Source of the DNA: Chitinophagaceae bacterium
GTDB taxonomy: Bacteria; Bacteroidota; Bacteroidia; Chitinophagales; Chitinophagaceae
Assembly: GCA_947458335.1 (NCBI GenBank)
Contig: CANGYW010000003.1
Span: forward strand, 1-41,120
Direction: 5' to 3'
DNA length: 41,120 nucleotides
How positions within the stretch are numbered: position 1 is the first letter of the stretch; each line of letters opens with the position of its first letter. A program made the translations under genes and the position numbers. Shown piece by piece: positions 1-9,806 of the stretch. The notes beneath the pieces were generated by a model. It was given only the letters and a program-made list of their open reading frames with translations, had not been told where the DNA came from and did no database searches.

Positions 1-252
1 AGGGCTCAAGAGATTATGGAACACCAGCAGGAAATTTCTTACTTACTCAACCAACAGAAAGTTGGTAAGGAGTTTAAAGTCTTAGTTGATAAAAAAGAGG
101 CAGGGCGCTACTTGGGTCGTACCGAATTCGATTCGGTCGAAGTTGATAATGAGGTTATCATTCATACCTCTCAAAAACTAGCCATTGGCGATTTTGTGAA
201 CGTGCGTATTACCAAGGCATACGATTTTGATCTCGAGGCCGAGCTGGTATAA
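1..252 (+). CDS. rimO: Ribosomal protein uS12 methylthiotransferase RimO, C-terminal TRAM region (5' truncated by window edge)
   Basis: Open frame from base 1 (RAQEIMEHQQEISYLLNQQKVGKEFKVLVDKKEAGRYLGRTEFDSVEVDNEVII...) resembles the RimO C-terminus with its TRAM domain; stop at 250-252. Confidence 0.8.
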   Translation, partial: RAQEIMEHQQEISYLLNQQKVGKEFKVLVDKKEAGRYLGRTEFDSVEVDNEVIIHTSQKLAIGDFVNVRITKAYDFDLEAELV

Positions 253-311
253 GCTACTTTGACCGCTCCTTGCTGCAGTATTCTGACGTATATTAGCGAA
301 AACACTTTTAC

Positions 312-1217
312 ATGCATTGCAATTGGTTGGGCGTATATCCTGCCTTACTCACTCCTTTTACAAAAGACGATCAACTCGATTTGAAAGTCTTCGAGAAAAA
401 TTTGCAAGCCCAGTTACAGGCGGGTGTACACGGCATTATCATTGGTGGATCGTTGGGAGAGGCCAGTACTCTCTCCGAAAGCGAAAAAGAGACCATGGTG
501 CGTTGTGCATTGGCCATCTGCTCAGGAAAAATTCCAGTAGTTGTCAATATTGCCGAGTCGGTTACCCAAGAGGCCATTCGATTGGCCAGGCAAGCGCAAG
601 CTTGGGGGGCTAATGGATTGATGCTGCTTCCGCCTATGCGCTATCGCTCTGATGATCGTGAAACCATTCAATACTTTCGGTCCGTTGCACTAGCTACTGA
701 TTTGCCTATTATGATCTATAATAACCCCATAGATTATAAAATCGATTTTCGCCCCGAGCTATTTGATGCGTTACTCGATTGCCCCACTGTTACGGCTCTC
801 AAGGAAAGTTCTAGGGATGTCACTAATTTGACCCGAATGCTAAACCGCTTTGGCGATCGGTTTAAAATTCTTTGTGGAGTAGATACCCTGGCGCTTGAGG
901 AGTTGTTGTTAGGGGCACATGGGTGGGTGGCAGGCTTGGTAGACGCTTTTCCAAAAGAGACCATGGCTATCTGGCATCATGTACAGCGAGGTGAATACGA
1001 GGAGGCGCGTGCCATCTACCGATGGTTTATGCCCTTACTCGAGCTTGATATTCATCCCAAGTTGGTTCAGTATATCAAGCTGGCCGCACAAGAAGAGGGG
1101 ATAGGGAGCGAGTATGTTCGTGCACCCCGTCTATGCTTGGATGAGGAAGAGCGAGGTCGCATTGTGTCATTGATCAGAAATGCCGTGGCCAAACGCCCGG
1201 TGCTTCGATCTTTTTAA
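312..1217 (+). CDS. Dihydrodipicolinate synthase (DapA/NAL) family protein; by context a 1-pyrroline-4-hydroxy-2-carboxylate deaminase
   Basis: 301 aa; DHDPS-family signatures GGSLGEASTLSESE, MIYNNP and Schiff-base TALKESS. Neighbours encode the other hydroxyproline catabolic steps. Confidence 0.85.
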   Translation: MHCNWLGVYPALLTPFTKDDQLDLKVFEKNLQAQLQAGVHGIIIGGSLGEASTLSESEKETMVRCALAICSGKIPVVVNIAESVTQEAIRLARQAQAWGANGLMLLPPMRYRSDDRETIQYFRSVALATDLPIMIYNNPIDYKIDFRPELFDALLDCPTVTALKESSRDVTNLTRMLNRFGDRFKILCGVDTLALEELLLGAHGWVAGLVDAFPKETMAIWHHVQRGEYEEARAIYRWFMPLLELDIHPKLVQYIKLAAQEEGIGSEYVRAPRLCLDEEERGRIVSLIRNAVAKRPVLRSF

Positions 1218-1233
1218 GTTAATAAAATTTAGT

Positions 1234-2706
1234 ATGTCTTACTCCGACGCCTCAGCGGCTGCATTAAAACAGACGGTAGAAACCGCTCAAGCGGCATTTT
1301 CTTTTTATAAGAACTGTTCGTTACAACAGCGTTTTGACTTGTTGACTGCCATTGCTGACGAATTAAAAAACAACACTGATGCCTTAATTGCTGCAGCAAT
1401 GCGAGAAACCCATCTGCCCGAGGCACGGTTAAAAAATGAGTTGAATAGAACTGTTTTTCAACTTGAAAGCTATGGTGCTGCTGCTGCTGCTGGCCGTTGG
1501 CTCGATGCAACGATCGAAACGCGACCCAATGCGGCGGGTATCGCGGTCAACCTTAGAAAGACACTGGTGCCATTGGGGCCAGTGGTGGTCTTTGGTGCCA
1601 GTAATTTTCCATTTGCCTACTCTACAGCCGGCGGTGATACGGCCAGCGCCTTAGCCGCTGGTTGCACGGTTATCGTAAAAGCACATCCGGCGCATCCTGA
1701 AACATCTACCCTTGCTGCTGCCGCCATTGAAAGGGCCGTAAAAAGGCAACAACTTCCTGCAGGAGTATTTAGTCATGTGCATGGTGCTGCTTTTTCGGTG
1801 GGAGAGCAATTGGTCAAACATCCATTGGTCAAAGCTGTTGGTTTTACCGGCTCGCTGCGCGGGGGTAAACAACTTTTTGATTGGGCACAACAAAGAGAAG
1901 AACCCATTCCCGTATTTGCCGAAATGGGTAGCGTCAATCCTGTTTTTTTGTTGCCCGAGCAATTACAAGCACAGGCTTCATCGCTGGCCGATCAGCTGGC
2001 TGCCTCCTTTACAATGGGGGCGGGTCAGTTCTGTACCAAACCTGGCCTATTAATTGCGTTGGCATCACCTGCTTTGTCTGTTTTCGAAGAACAATTAAAG
2101 CAACAGGTAGAAAAAATGATACCGACTCCACTGCTGCATAGCGGTATTGTCGATGCTTTTACGCAACACCGAAAGAAGGCGCTTGAAACAGAGGACGTAG
2201 CTGTATTGGCTCTCTCTGTAAAAGAGGCTGATCTGTTACAGGGACAACCCACAGTGGCTACTATCAAGGCTGCTCAATGGTTGCAACAGCCTCATCTGCA
2301 CCAAGAGGTGTTTGGGCCTTACACACTACTGATAACGTGTAAGGATTCTGAAGAAATGTTAGCTGTGGCTACAGCTACAGAGGGACAGCTAACTACTACT
2401 ATAATGGCTACTGACCAAGATCTGCTACAATACCAATTACTTATAGAAAAGGTAAAAGAAAAGTGTGGACGCTTAATTTTGAATGGCGTGCCCACCGGCG
2501 TTGAAGTATGCAAGGCTATGCAGCACGGAGGTCCGTTTCCGGCCACTACAGATTCTCGTTTTGGTGCTGTAGGGGAGGATGCACTTAAGCGTTTTGCAAG
2601 ACCACTTTGCTACCAAAACTGGCCCGACCAGTGGCTCCCAGCTGAATTACAAGACAAAAATCCGTTACAAATCTTCAGGACCGTCAACGGACAATTGATG
2701 CGCTAG
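1234..2706 (+). CDS. Aldehyde dehydrogenase family, 2,5-dioxovalerate (2-oxoglutarate semialdehyde) dehydrogenase type
   Basis: ORF track starts at 1180, but ATG at 1234 (MSYSDASAAALKQTV) is in frame and lies after the upstream stop. ALDH motifs VVVFGASNFPFAYSTAGGDTASALAAGCTVIVKAHPAHP, FTGSLRGGKQLFD, FAEMGSVNPVF, GAGQFCTKPG. Confidence 0.88.
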   Translation: MSYSDASAAALKQTVETAQAAFSFYKNCSLQQRFDLLTAIADELKNNTDALIAAAMRETHLPEARLKNELNRTVFQLESYGAAAAAGRWLDATIETRPNAAGIAVNLRKTLVPLGPVVVFGASNFPFAYSTAGGDTASALAAGCTVIVKAHPAHPETSTLAAAAIERAVKRQQLPAGVFSHVHGAAFSVGEQLVKHPLVKAVGFTGSLRGGKQLFDWAQQREEPIPVFAEMGSVNPVFLLPEQLQAQASSLADQLAASFTMGAGQFCTKPGLLIALASPALSVFEEQLKQQVEKMIPTPLLHSGIVDAFTQHRKKALETEDVAVLALSVKEADLLQGQPTVATIKAAQWLQQPHLHQEVFGPYTLLITCKDSEEMLAVATATEGQLTTTIMATDQDLLQYQLLIEKVKEKCGRLILNGVPTGVEVCKAMQHGGPFPATTDSRFGAVGEDALKRFARPLCYQNWPDQWLPAELQDKNPLQIFRTVNGQLMR

Positions 2707-3961
2707 TCTGTGATTGCTGTGTTTTAGAAAACCAAAAGGTGATTAGCAGCGAGAGTAAAAAATAGCCTGTGAGTAGTGAAACGATCGGTGAAAGGGATTG
2801 ACTGGCGCCGAACCAATCCTGTTGTCGGTAGAGAATCCCCAAGGCTAACACCGAGCGAGCTGCTTCCCACCAGGCCGCATAGGGATGCTGATCCATTAGC
2901 TCAGTTAGAGAAAATACACTCAAGAAAATCAACGCTCCATACCAGTAGATATAGGACGGATCTAATTCGTTTATAAAGGCGATGTTGGCAAAAAGATAGC
3001 TGATCATCAACAGTAAAACTAGTAGTTGTATCCAGGTCCAGACCAAAAAGGAGTGGGAAGCCGGGCGATCGTATTTTTCGAAATTGTACACATCCTCGAT
3101 CTTATAAACCGGATAGCGTTCGGCTACATCGGCGGGGCGATACCCCGTTTGTTTAAACCAGAGGGTAAATTTCTCTTTCCAATGGCGGGTACGCCAGGCA
3201 TCGGTAATCAGCAACCAAAGGTGTTGAAAGTTGATCCGAACTGGATTCCAGGTGCGGGCGGGTCTCGTGATACCATAGACAGGAGGAATCTCTTTTTTCT
3301 CGGCAACAAACGTGCCGAATAGTTTATCCCAAACGATGAAGATCTGCGACAGATTCTTATCCATATATTCTGGATTAATGGCATGGTGCACCCGGTGATG
3401 CGAAGGCGTGACCAGTACGTGCTCCAGCCATCCCATCTTGTCTATATGGCGGGTATGATACCAAAACTGCGCGAACAAGTGCAATGGAGCTACAGTGGCA
3501 ATGACCCCTTGGGGAATACCCAATAGGGCCGCCGGTAGCAATAAAATAGAGAACAAGTTAAAGAAAGCAGAGATGCTTTGACGCAGCGCACAGGCTAGGT
3601 TGAATTCTTCGCTGCTGTGATGAATAACATGAAGATTCCAAAATAAATTGATCCGGTGACTCCATCGGTGAATCCAATAGCCGTTAAAGTCGAGAATAAT
3701 AAATGTGATGATAACCACCAACCAGCTTTGTTCAATCTTTGTGATGGCAACATGTTTTAGTAGAAATGGGTAGATGCCAATAGCAATCGTGAGTTCCAAC
3801 ACCGATTTGGTAACATTGGTTATGCCAGAGGTCAGCGAGGAGATCATGTCAAGTTGCCGCACTGTATCAAATCCTTTTTTATATCCGTATAACTTTTCGA
3901 AGAGTACAAGGAATAAAAAAGCCGGCATGGCTACCAAAAGTATTTTGCCGTAGGTTTCCAT
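2684..3961 (-). CDS. Sterol desaturase / fatty acid hydroxylase superfamily membrane protein, alkylglycerol-monooxygenase-like with extra C-terminal TM region
   Basis: 425 aa; di-iron His motifs HRWSH, HVIHHSS, HHRVHHA; multiple TM segments and an extended hydrophobic C-terminus. Confidence 0.82.
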   Translation of the reverse strand: METYGKILLVAMPAFLFLVLFEKLYGYKKGFDTVRQLDMISSLTSGITNVTKSVLELTIAIGIYPFLLKHVAITKIEQSWLVVIITFIILDFNGYWIHRWSHRINLFWNLHVIHHSSEEFNLACALRQSISAFFNLFSILLLPAALLGIPQGVIATVAPLHLFAQFWYHTRHIDKMGWLEHVLVTPSHHRVHHAINPEYMDKNLSQIFIVWDKLFGTFVAEKKEIPPVYGITRPARTWNPVRINFQHLWLLITDAWRTRHWKEKFTLWFKQTGYRPADVAERYPVYKIEDVYNFEKYDRPASHSFLVWTWIQLLVLLLMISYLFANIAFINELDPSYIYWYGALIFLSVFSLTELMDQHPYAAWWEAARSVLALGILYRQQDWFGASQSLSPIVSLLTGYFLLSLLITFWFSKTQQSQTSASIVR

Positions 3962-4028
3962 CAGTGATTTATACGACTAATGTACATTGATAATTTGATA
4001 TATTTACAGACCTATTCGACGCTGATTT

Positions 4029-5042
4029 ATGAAGCATACATTTTATTGTATTGATGCCCATACGTGCGGCAACCCCGTTCGGGTAGTTAGAGATGGAGGG
4101 CCTGTGCTTCAGGGGCAAACGATGAGTGAGCGAAGGCAGCATTTTTTACGTGAATTCGATTGGATACGCCGGGGACTTATGTTCGAACCGCGTGGCCACG
4201 ATATGATGAGTGGCAGCATCATATACCCTCCACTTGCTGAAAATAACGATGCATCAGTACTCTTTATTGAGACCAGCGGCTGTTTACCGATGTGTGGACA
4301 TGGCACCATTGGCACTGTTACTATTGCAATAGAAGAAGGCATCATTATACCAAAGCAACCTGGTCAGCTACAGTTGGAAACACCTGCCGGGCTTATCTCT
4401 GTGCAGTACCAGAGCCGCTTGGTAAATGGAAAAACAAAAGTAGAAGCCGTTCGAATCACCAATGTGGCTTCTTTTCTTCATTCTAGCGAGCTGGTAACCC
4501 ATTGCCCCGATCTTGGGCACCTGGTAGTAGATGTGGCCTACGGCGGAAATTTTTACGCTATTGTAGATGTGCAGTCCAACTTTAAAGGGATTGAGCATTA
4601 CCGGGTCGATCAGTTAGTGTCGTGGTCTAGAGAGCTTCGTAACGAGATCAATAAAAACTACTCGTTTGTCCATCCCATCGATCCCACTATTCGGGGGTGT
4701 TCGCACATTCTTTGGGCGGGAGCTGTTCTCGACGCAAACTCCACGGCTCGCAACGCTGTTTTCTATGGAGATAAGGCCATCGACCGATCTCCGTGCGGTA
4801 CGGGTACCAGTGCGCGTATGGCCCAGTGGTACGCTAAGGGCAAGTTGAAAAAAGATGAGTTATTTATTCACGAAAGTATTATTGGAAGTTGTTTTACAGG
4901 ACGCATCGAAGAGGAAGTGATGTTGGGTTCTTATCGGGCTATTCGCCCTTCGATTGAAGGTTGGGCGCGGGTATATGGGTATAATACAATTTGGATTGAT
5001 CCAGAGGATGATCCGTATGCATTTGGATTTCAGGTTATTTAA
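4029..5042 (+). CDS. 4-hydroxyproline epimerase / proline racemase family
   Basis: 337 aa; both catalytic Cys regions present: PMCGHGTIGT (Cys codon 4293-4295) and DRSPCGTGTSARMA (Cys codon 4794-4796), arguing for an epimerase/racemase and against the Thr-containing dehydratase subgroup. Confidence 0.9.
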   Translation: MKHTFYCIDAHTCGNPVRVVRDGGPVLQGQTMSERRQHFLREFDWIRRGLMFEPRGHDMMSGSIIYPPLAENNDASVLFIETSGCLPMCGHGTIGTVTIAIEEGIIIPKQPGQLQLETPAGLISVQYQSRLVNGKTKVEAVRITNVASFLHSSELVTHCPDLGHLVVDVAYGGNFYAIVDVQSNFKGIEHYRVDQLVSWSRELRNEINKNYSFVHPIDPTIRGCSHILWAGAVLDANSTARNAVFYGDKAIDRSPCGTGTSARMAQWYAKGKLKKDELFIHESIIGSCFTGRIEEEVMLGSYRAIRPSIEGWARVYGYNTIWIDPEDDPYAFGFQVI

Positions 5043-5048
5043 TACAGT

Positions 5049-6299
5049 ATGAAAGTTGTTATTGTTGGAGGAGGTATCGTAGGACTTAGTTCGGCCTTTT
5101 ATTTGCAAGAGGCCGGTCATCAGGTCGTTGTGATCGATAAAGAAGATCTGCTGCAGGGCTGCTCGTATGGTAATGCAGGCTATATCTGCCCCAGTCACTT
5201 TATCCCCCTGGCTACTCCCGGAATTGTCAAGCAAGGGTTACGTTGGATGTGGAATAGCGAAAGTCCATTTTATGTTCAGCCCCGTCTTGATAGTAACCTG
5301 ATTCGTTGGGGCTGGCATTTTATGCGTAGTGCCACGGCTCAAAAGGTGGCAGCGGCAGCTATTCCGCTGCGTGATATTTCGCTGCTCAGCCAGCGCGAAT
5401 ATGCCCGCTGGGCCACCATGCCCGGTATGAATTTTTCGTATCAGCACAAAGGATTGCTAGAGATCTTTAAAACCCAGCAAAAAGCCGAGCATTGTCATCA
5501 TACGTTACAACAGGCGCTCTCGCTAGGGCTTACCGATACCCGCTTATTGAATCAACAAGAGTTGCAAGAAATGGAGCCGAACACGCGCATCGATGCGCTA
5601 GGGGCCCTCTATTTTGGATGCGATGCACATTGTTATCCCAATCAACTTATACCCCAGTTGATCGAGCTGTTAAAAAGGAGTGGTGTAGAATTTATTACAA
5701 ACACACAGGTAACTAACTTCGAAACTTCGCGTGATCGTGTTACAAAAGTAATCTACGAAAAGGGTGCCCTGACCGCCGATAAAGTGGTCGTGGCTACCGG
5801 TTCGTGGGGGCGACAGACAGCGGCGCTGTTGGGGGTGCGTATACCGCTTATGCCAGGAAGGGGCTATTCAGTTACTATGGAGCCACCTGCTGGGGCGCAA
5901 TTAAATTACCCGGCCATTCTTATCGAGGGAAGGGTGGCAATCACTCCTCTAGCTACTGGTCTGATACGTTTTGGGGGCACAATGGAGATTACGCCGCAGG
6001 ACACACCTCCCCGCTATAACAGGGTCAAAGGGATTTTGCGTTCTGTGGAGGCGTTCTATCCCGATCTTTCCGTTCCCTTTCCGCCCACCGACAAGATTTG
6101 GTATGGATACAGACCCTGCTCGGCCGATGGGCTTCCTTATATCGGTAAGATTCGCTCGTATCGCAATGTAGTGGTAGCCACCGGCCATGCCATGTTGGGG
6201 TTGAGCTTGGGGGCTGGTACTGGCAAACTAGTACAGGAGATCGTTGATGAGCGACCTGCTTCTATGGATATTCGTCCTTTTGCCGTAGAACGTTTCTAA
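5049..6299 (+). CDS. FAD-dependent D-amino acid dehydrogenase/oxidoreductase (DadA-like), probable D-hydroxyproline dehydrogenase
   Basis: 416 aa; N-terminal Rossmann VVIVGGGIVGLSSAFYLQEAGHQVVVIDKE, GCSYGNAGYICPS, C-terminal GYRPCSADGLPYIG and ATGHAMLGLSLGAGTG. Confidence 0.88.
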   Translation: MKVVIVGGGIVGLSSAFYLQEAGHQVVVIDKEDLLQGCSYGNAGYICPSHFIPLATPGIVKQGLRWMWNSESPFYVQPRLDSNLIRWGWHFMRSATAQKVAAAAIPLRDISLLSQREYARWATMPGMNFSYQHKGLLEIFKTQQKAEHCHHTLQQALSLGLTDTRLLNQQELQEMEPNTRIDALGALYFGCDAHCYPNQLIPQLIELLKRSGVEFITNTQVTNFETSRDRVTKVIYEKGALTADKVVVATGSWGRQTAALLGVRIPLMPGRGYSVTMEPPAGAQLNYPAILIEGRVAITPLATGLIRFGGTMEITPQDTPPRYNRVKGILRSVEAFYPDLSVPFPPTDKIWYGYRPCSADGLPYIGKIRSYRNVVVATGHAMLGLSLGAGTGKLVQEIVDERPASMDIRPFAVERF

Positions 6300-6322
6300 T
6301 CATCTTCTTACTTTTACAACTT

Positions 6323-7924
6323 ATGGGCTATTCGGCACAGCGTATTCCGTATCGAGAAACCAGATCATTCTCTCCACTGGTGGTCGATTATCTTGACAAT
6401 CATCCATCTCTAAATACTTTTGTTTCGCACGAGGTATCGTTACGGGGTATTAATGCCACTATAAAAGCGCGTCAACAGGTTCCCGTTGACCGAATCTTAT
6501 TAGCGAATCGGCTGTCGGCTCAGTACGAGGGAATGAAACTGCCGGAAAGATTACAAAAGAATTTGAATCTGATTCGTCAGGATAATTGTTATACCGTTAC
6601 CACGGCGCACCAAAACAATTTATTTAGCGGGCCTCTTTATTTTATCTATAAGATAGTACATGCAATAGCACTTGCCGAAAATTTAAAGAAAGCCATACCC
6701 GACTGCGACTTTGTGCCTGTTTTTTATATGGGAACAGAAGATGCAGATCTAGCCGAGTTAGATCACGTACATATCGGAAGCGAAAAAATTCAGTGGAATA
6801 CCAACCAGAGCGGTGCGGTGGGTCGAATGATTATAGATCAAGGGTTGGTGAAACTCATCGGTAGGATGGAAGGCCAACTCGGCGTTTTTCCACACGGAGC
6901 CGAGTGGATTCGTCTGTTGCGGGAATGCTATGTGGAGGGGCGTACAATGGCAGAAGCTACGTTTTTGTTAGTGCACGCTTTATTTTCAACGCAAGGTTTA
7001 CTAGTTTTTCTACCGGATCACCCCGATCTCAAGCGCCCCTTTATTCCAATTATTAAAAAGGAGTTGCTCGAGCAATTTACGGCGCCGTTGGTACAGCAGC
7101 AGACCGATGCACTTGTTACTGCCGGTTATAAAGTACAAGCTTCGCCCCGTGCCATTAACTTATTTTATTTACAGCAGGGTAGTCGTCAACGCATCGAGAA
7201 AAAAGGAGAACAGTGGGTCGTGCAGGGTACCTCGCAGGTCTTTGACCGCGAAGCGTTGTTAGAAGAGGTGGAGCAACATCCAGAGCGTTTTAGTCCTAAT
7301 GTACTGCTAAGAGGGTTATTTCAATGTAGTCTCTTGCCCGATGTCGCTTTTATTGGGGGCGGCGCAGAGATTGCATACTGGCTGCAAGTAAAAAAGCTCT
7401 TTGCGGCAACATCTATTCCACTCCCTGTTTTAGTATTGCGTAATTCTTTTTTATTGGTTGAGCCTACTTGCGCAAAGCGAATGGCCAACCTTGGATTGGA
7501 GCCTGGGCAGCTGTTTTCTACATCTGATGAGCAGCTACGGTCTATTGTTAGCCCAGAGACGCTGCTTCAGCATGATCTCAGCCAGCAACGTAGTGCTATA
7601 AAGCAGTTATATCAACAAATCAAACAACAAGGCGGGCTACTCGATCTTACCCTAGAGGCACATATCTCTTCGCTCGAAAAACGATCGCTGCAAGGCTTAG
7701 AGGGTCTAGAAAAGAAGCTATGGAGAGTCATTAAGCGAAAACATCAAGAACAGCAGCAGCAGTTGCAGAGGCTCCATGAGCAGTTATTTCCCAATGGCCA
7801 GTTGCAAGAGCGTCATCAGCATTTTGGATATTACTATGCACAGTGGGGTAAGGAGTTGCTACAACAATTGCTGGTGCATTCACAGGCGCTAACCCAAGAG
7901 TTTACAATCCTATACTTGCCTTAA
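6323..7924 (+). CDS. bshC: Bacillithiol biosynthesis cysteine-adding enzyme BshC
   Basis: 533 aa; BshC-like [61 protein letters not shown]. Confidence 0.88.
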   Translation: MGYSAQRIPYRETRSFSPLVVDYLDNHPSLNTFVSHEVSLRGINATIKARQQVPVDRILLANRLSAQYEGMKLPERLQKNLNLIRQDNCYTVTTAHQNNLFSGPLYFIYKIVHAIALAENLKKAIPDCDFVPVFYMGTEDADLAELDHVHIGSEKIQWNTNQSGAVGRMIIDQGLVKLIGRMEGQLGVFPHGAEWIRLLRECYVEGRTMAEATFLLVHALFSTQGLLVFLPDHPDLKRPFIPIIKKELLEQFTAPLVQQQTDALVTAGYKVQASPRAINLFYLQQGSRQRIEKKGEQWVVQGTSQVFDREALLEEVEQHPERFSPNVLLRGLFQCSLLPDVAFIGGGAEIAYWLQVKKLFAATSIPLPVLVLRNSFLLVEPTCAKRMANLGLEPGQLFSTSDEQLRSIVSPETLLQHDLSQQRSAIKQLYQQIKQQGGLLDLTLEAHISSLEKRSLQGLEGLEKKLWRVIKRKHQEQQQQLQRLHEQLFPNGQLQERHQHFGYYYAQWGKELLQQLLVHSQALTQEFTILYLP

Positions 7925-8433
7925 TCAAATTTATTTTCGTAGCCCTCTTTTTTTAATCGCTGAACTTTTTCAATGACCTCTCCACTTAATTGGGCCTTGT
8001 AAGTGGCTATTGTTTGGGCTATAGATTCGTGGTGTGTTCCCAAAATTTCAGCGGCCAGTATGCCTGCATTCTTAGCTGCATTCAGGGCCACTGTAGCCAC
8101 CGGAACGCCATTAGGCATTTGTAAAATAGAAAGTACAGAATCCCAACCGTCGATAGAGTTCGACGATTTGATGGGTACACCAATAACCGGAAGGGTAGTA
8201 ACCGATGCTACCATGCCGGGTAAATGGGCGGCACCGCCCGCTCCCGCAATAATAACTTTGAGTCCCCTTTGTCTCGCTTGTTGGGCATATTCGATCATTC
8301 GGTGTGGCGTACGGTGTGCCGATACCACGGTAATCTCGTGAGGAATGGCGAATTCTTTCAGCACTTCGGCTGCGGCCTGCATCACCGAAAGATCACTATC
8401 GCTTCCCATAATGATACCTACCAAGGGCTCCAT
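7921..8433 (-). CDS. purE: N5-carboxyaminoimidazole ribonucleotide mutase PurE
   Basis: 170 aa; [33 protein letters not shown]. Confidence 0.95.
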   Translation of the reverse strand: MEPLVGIIMGSDSDLSVMQAAAEVLKEFAIPHEITVVSAHRTPHRMIEYAQQARQRGLKVIIAGAGGAAHLPGMVASVTTLPVIGVPIKSSNSIDGWDSVLSILQMPNGVPVATVALNAAKNAGILAAEILGTHHESIAQTIATYKAQLSGEVIEKVQRLKKEGYENKFD

Positions 8434-8480
8434 AGGGTGAGTTTAGTTGCAAAGAAACAATAAAATCGTCAAATCGCCGG

Positions 8481-9797
8481 TCAACGCAAGAGCGCCCCTT
8501 TGATGCGTAACAGTTCGGTCTCTGCTCGCTTGGTCAAGAAGCGGGCCTGTATAAGACGGGTGTAGGCATCCTGAAGGCTCTTTTGGGCTTCTTTGAGTTG
8601 AATAAGAGTGGTGGCATTGAGGCGGTAAACGTCCAGTACAATGGCGACATTCTCTTTGGCCAGTAATATGTTTTCTTCTTCGAGCTGTAGTGCCTTTTGC
8701 TGCGCCTCGTATTCGTTATAGGCCTGCACCAGTTGCAAATTCAACTGTGCTTGCTGCTGTTCAAAGACCAGCTGCCGGTTTTGTAGTGAGAGTTGTGCTG
8801 ACCGAATATTTCGCTGTGCGGCGAACTGATTGAATAATGGAATAGATGTATTGATGCCAAAATTTAGTCCGCTATTGCGACTAAATAGGGGTTGAAAGGG
8901 ATTGACAACGGCGATATTATCAAGACGATTAAAGTTGTAGTTAGAGGTAAGATTCAATTGAGGCCAGCGATCGGCTTTTACCTCTCGTAATTGAAAACGG
9001 GCAACGTCGATTTGTTTGTTCGAGAGTAATAATGCCGGATTTGTTGTGCTCATCGATTGTTGCACATCTTGCAGCATGATCTTATCAGAAAAAGGAATAG
9101 AGTCGGTCACTTCGTAGCGACGACCCGAGGCTACTCCCATGAGGGTATTGAGTTGCTCCTTAAGCAGTACGATATTGTTTTGTTGTTGTAGTTGGGCGGC
9201 TTTAGTGGCGTTTAGATCAACCTTGCTTTGCAGTACATCGGGTTTGGTACCTGAGCCGATACTCAATTTATATTCGGCCAGTTTAACTCTTTCGGTGTTG
9301 ATGGCTAGCTGTTCTTCGAGCGCACGCAGTTGTTGTTGTTGTTGAACAATCGCATAGTAGCCTGTAATTACCTGGCCGATGGTATTAATTACATTGTTTT
9401 TGATGGCCAATGTTCCAGCCTCCAATAAGGCCGATATTCTTTCGCGAGTTGCATAGAGTCTTCCCCCATTAAATAGCGTCCAGTTCAAGGCCACTCCGCT
9501 GTTGAGGTTTTCGGATCTGATCCCTTTTCGCTGCCGAATGGCACCGTCCGTAAATTTCTGATACTGGTCGTTATTGTTTAGCGTAAGGCCCGCATTGACA
9601 CTAAGGCGAGGAAGCAAGGCTGCATTTCTATATTGGTAGTCTAATGCTGCTGCTGCAGAATCGTTTTTGGCCAGTCTGATCTCAAAATTATTTTCCAGTG
9701 CCGTTGCAATGGCCTCTTCCACGGTCAGCAGGGGCTGGCTTAGTCCGGTATTTGTAACTGTTAACGTAACAACTATATAAAAAAAGAGTCTTTTCAT
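8481..9797 (-). CDS. TolC family outer membrane efflux protein
   Basis: 438 aa with signal peptide and OEP-type heptad-rich helices; last gene of an AcrA-AcrB-TolC type set. Confidence 0.9.
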   Translation of the reverse strand: MKRLFFYIVVTLTVTNTGLSQPLLTVEEAIATALENNFEIRLAKNDSAAAALDYQYRNAALLPRLSVNAGLTLNNNDQYQKFTDGAIRQRKGIRSENLNSGVALNWTLFNGGRLYATRERISALLEAGTLAIKNNVINTIGQVITGYYAIVQQQQQLRALEEQLAINTERVKLAEYKLSIGSGTKPDVLQSKVDLNATKAAQLQQQNNIVLLKEQLNTLMGVASGRRYEVTDSIPFSDKIMLQDVQQSMSTTNPALLLSNKQIDVARFQLREVKADRWPQLNLTSNYNFNRLDNIAVVNPFQPLFSRNSGLNFGINTSIPLFNQFAAQRNIRSAQLSLQNRQLVFEQQQAQLNLQLVQAYNEYEAQQKALQLEEENILLAKENVAIVLDVYRLNATTLIQLKEAQKSLQDAYTRLIQARFLTKRAETELLRIKGALLR

Positions 9798-9806
9798 GGA
9801 ACAGGG

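Noticed and set aside
1180-1233. N-terminal extension of the ALDH ORF overlapping the DHDPS-family gene
   Set aside because: ATG at 1234 gives a natural start after the upstream stop; extension unlike ALDH N-termini.
1474-1495. GCTGCTGCTGCTGCTG-type microsatellite
   Set aside because: Encodes an Ala run (GAAAAAGRW) in the ALDH; in-frame codon repetition, not a separate repeat element.
4860-5234. 124-aa minus-strand ORF over the epimerase/FAD oxidoreductase junction
   Set aside because: Antisense to two clear genes; no motif support.
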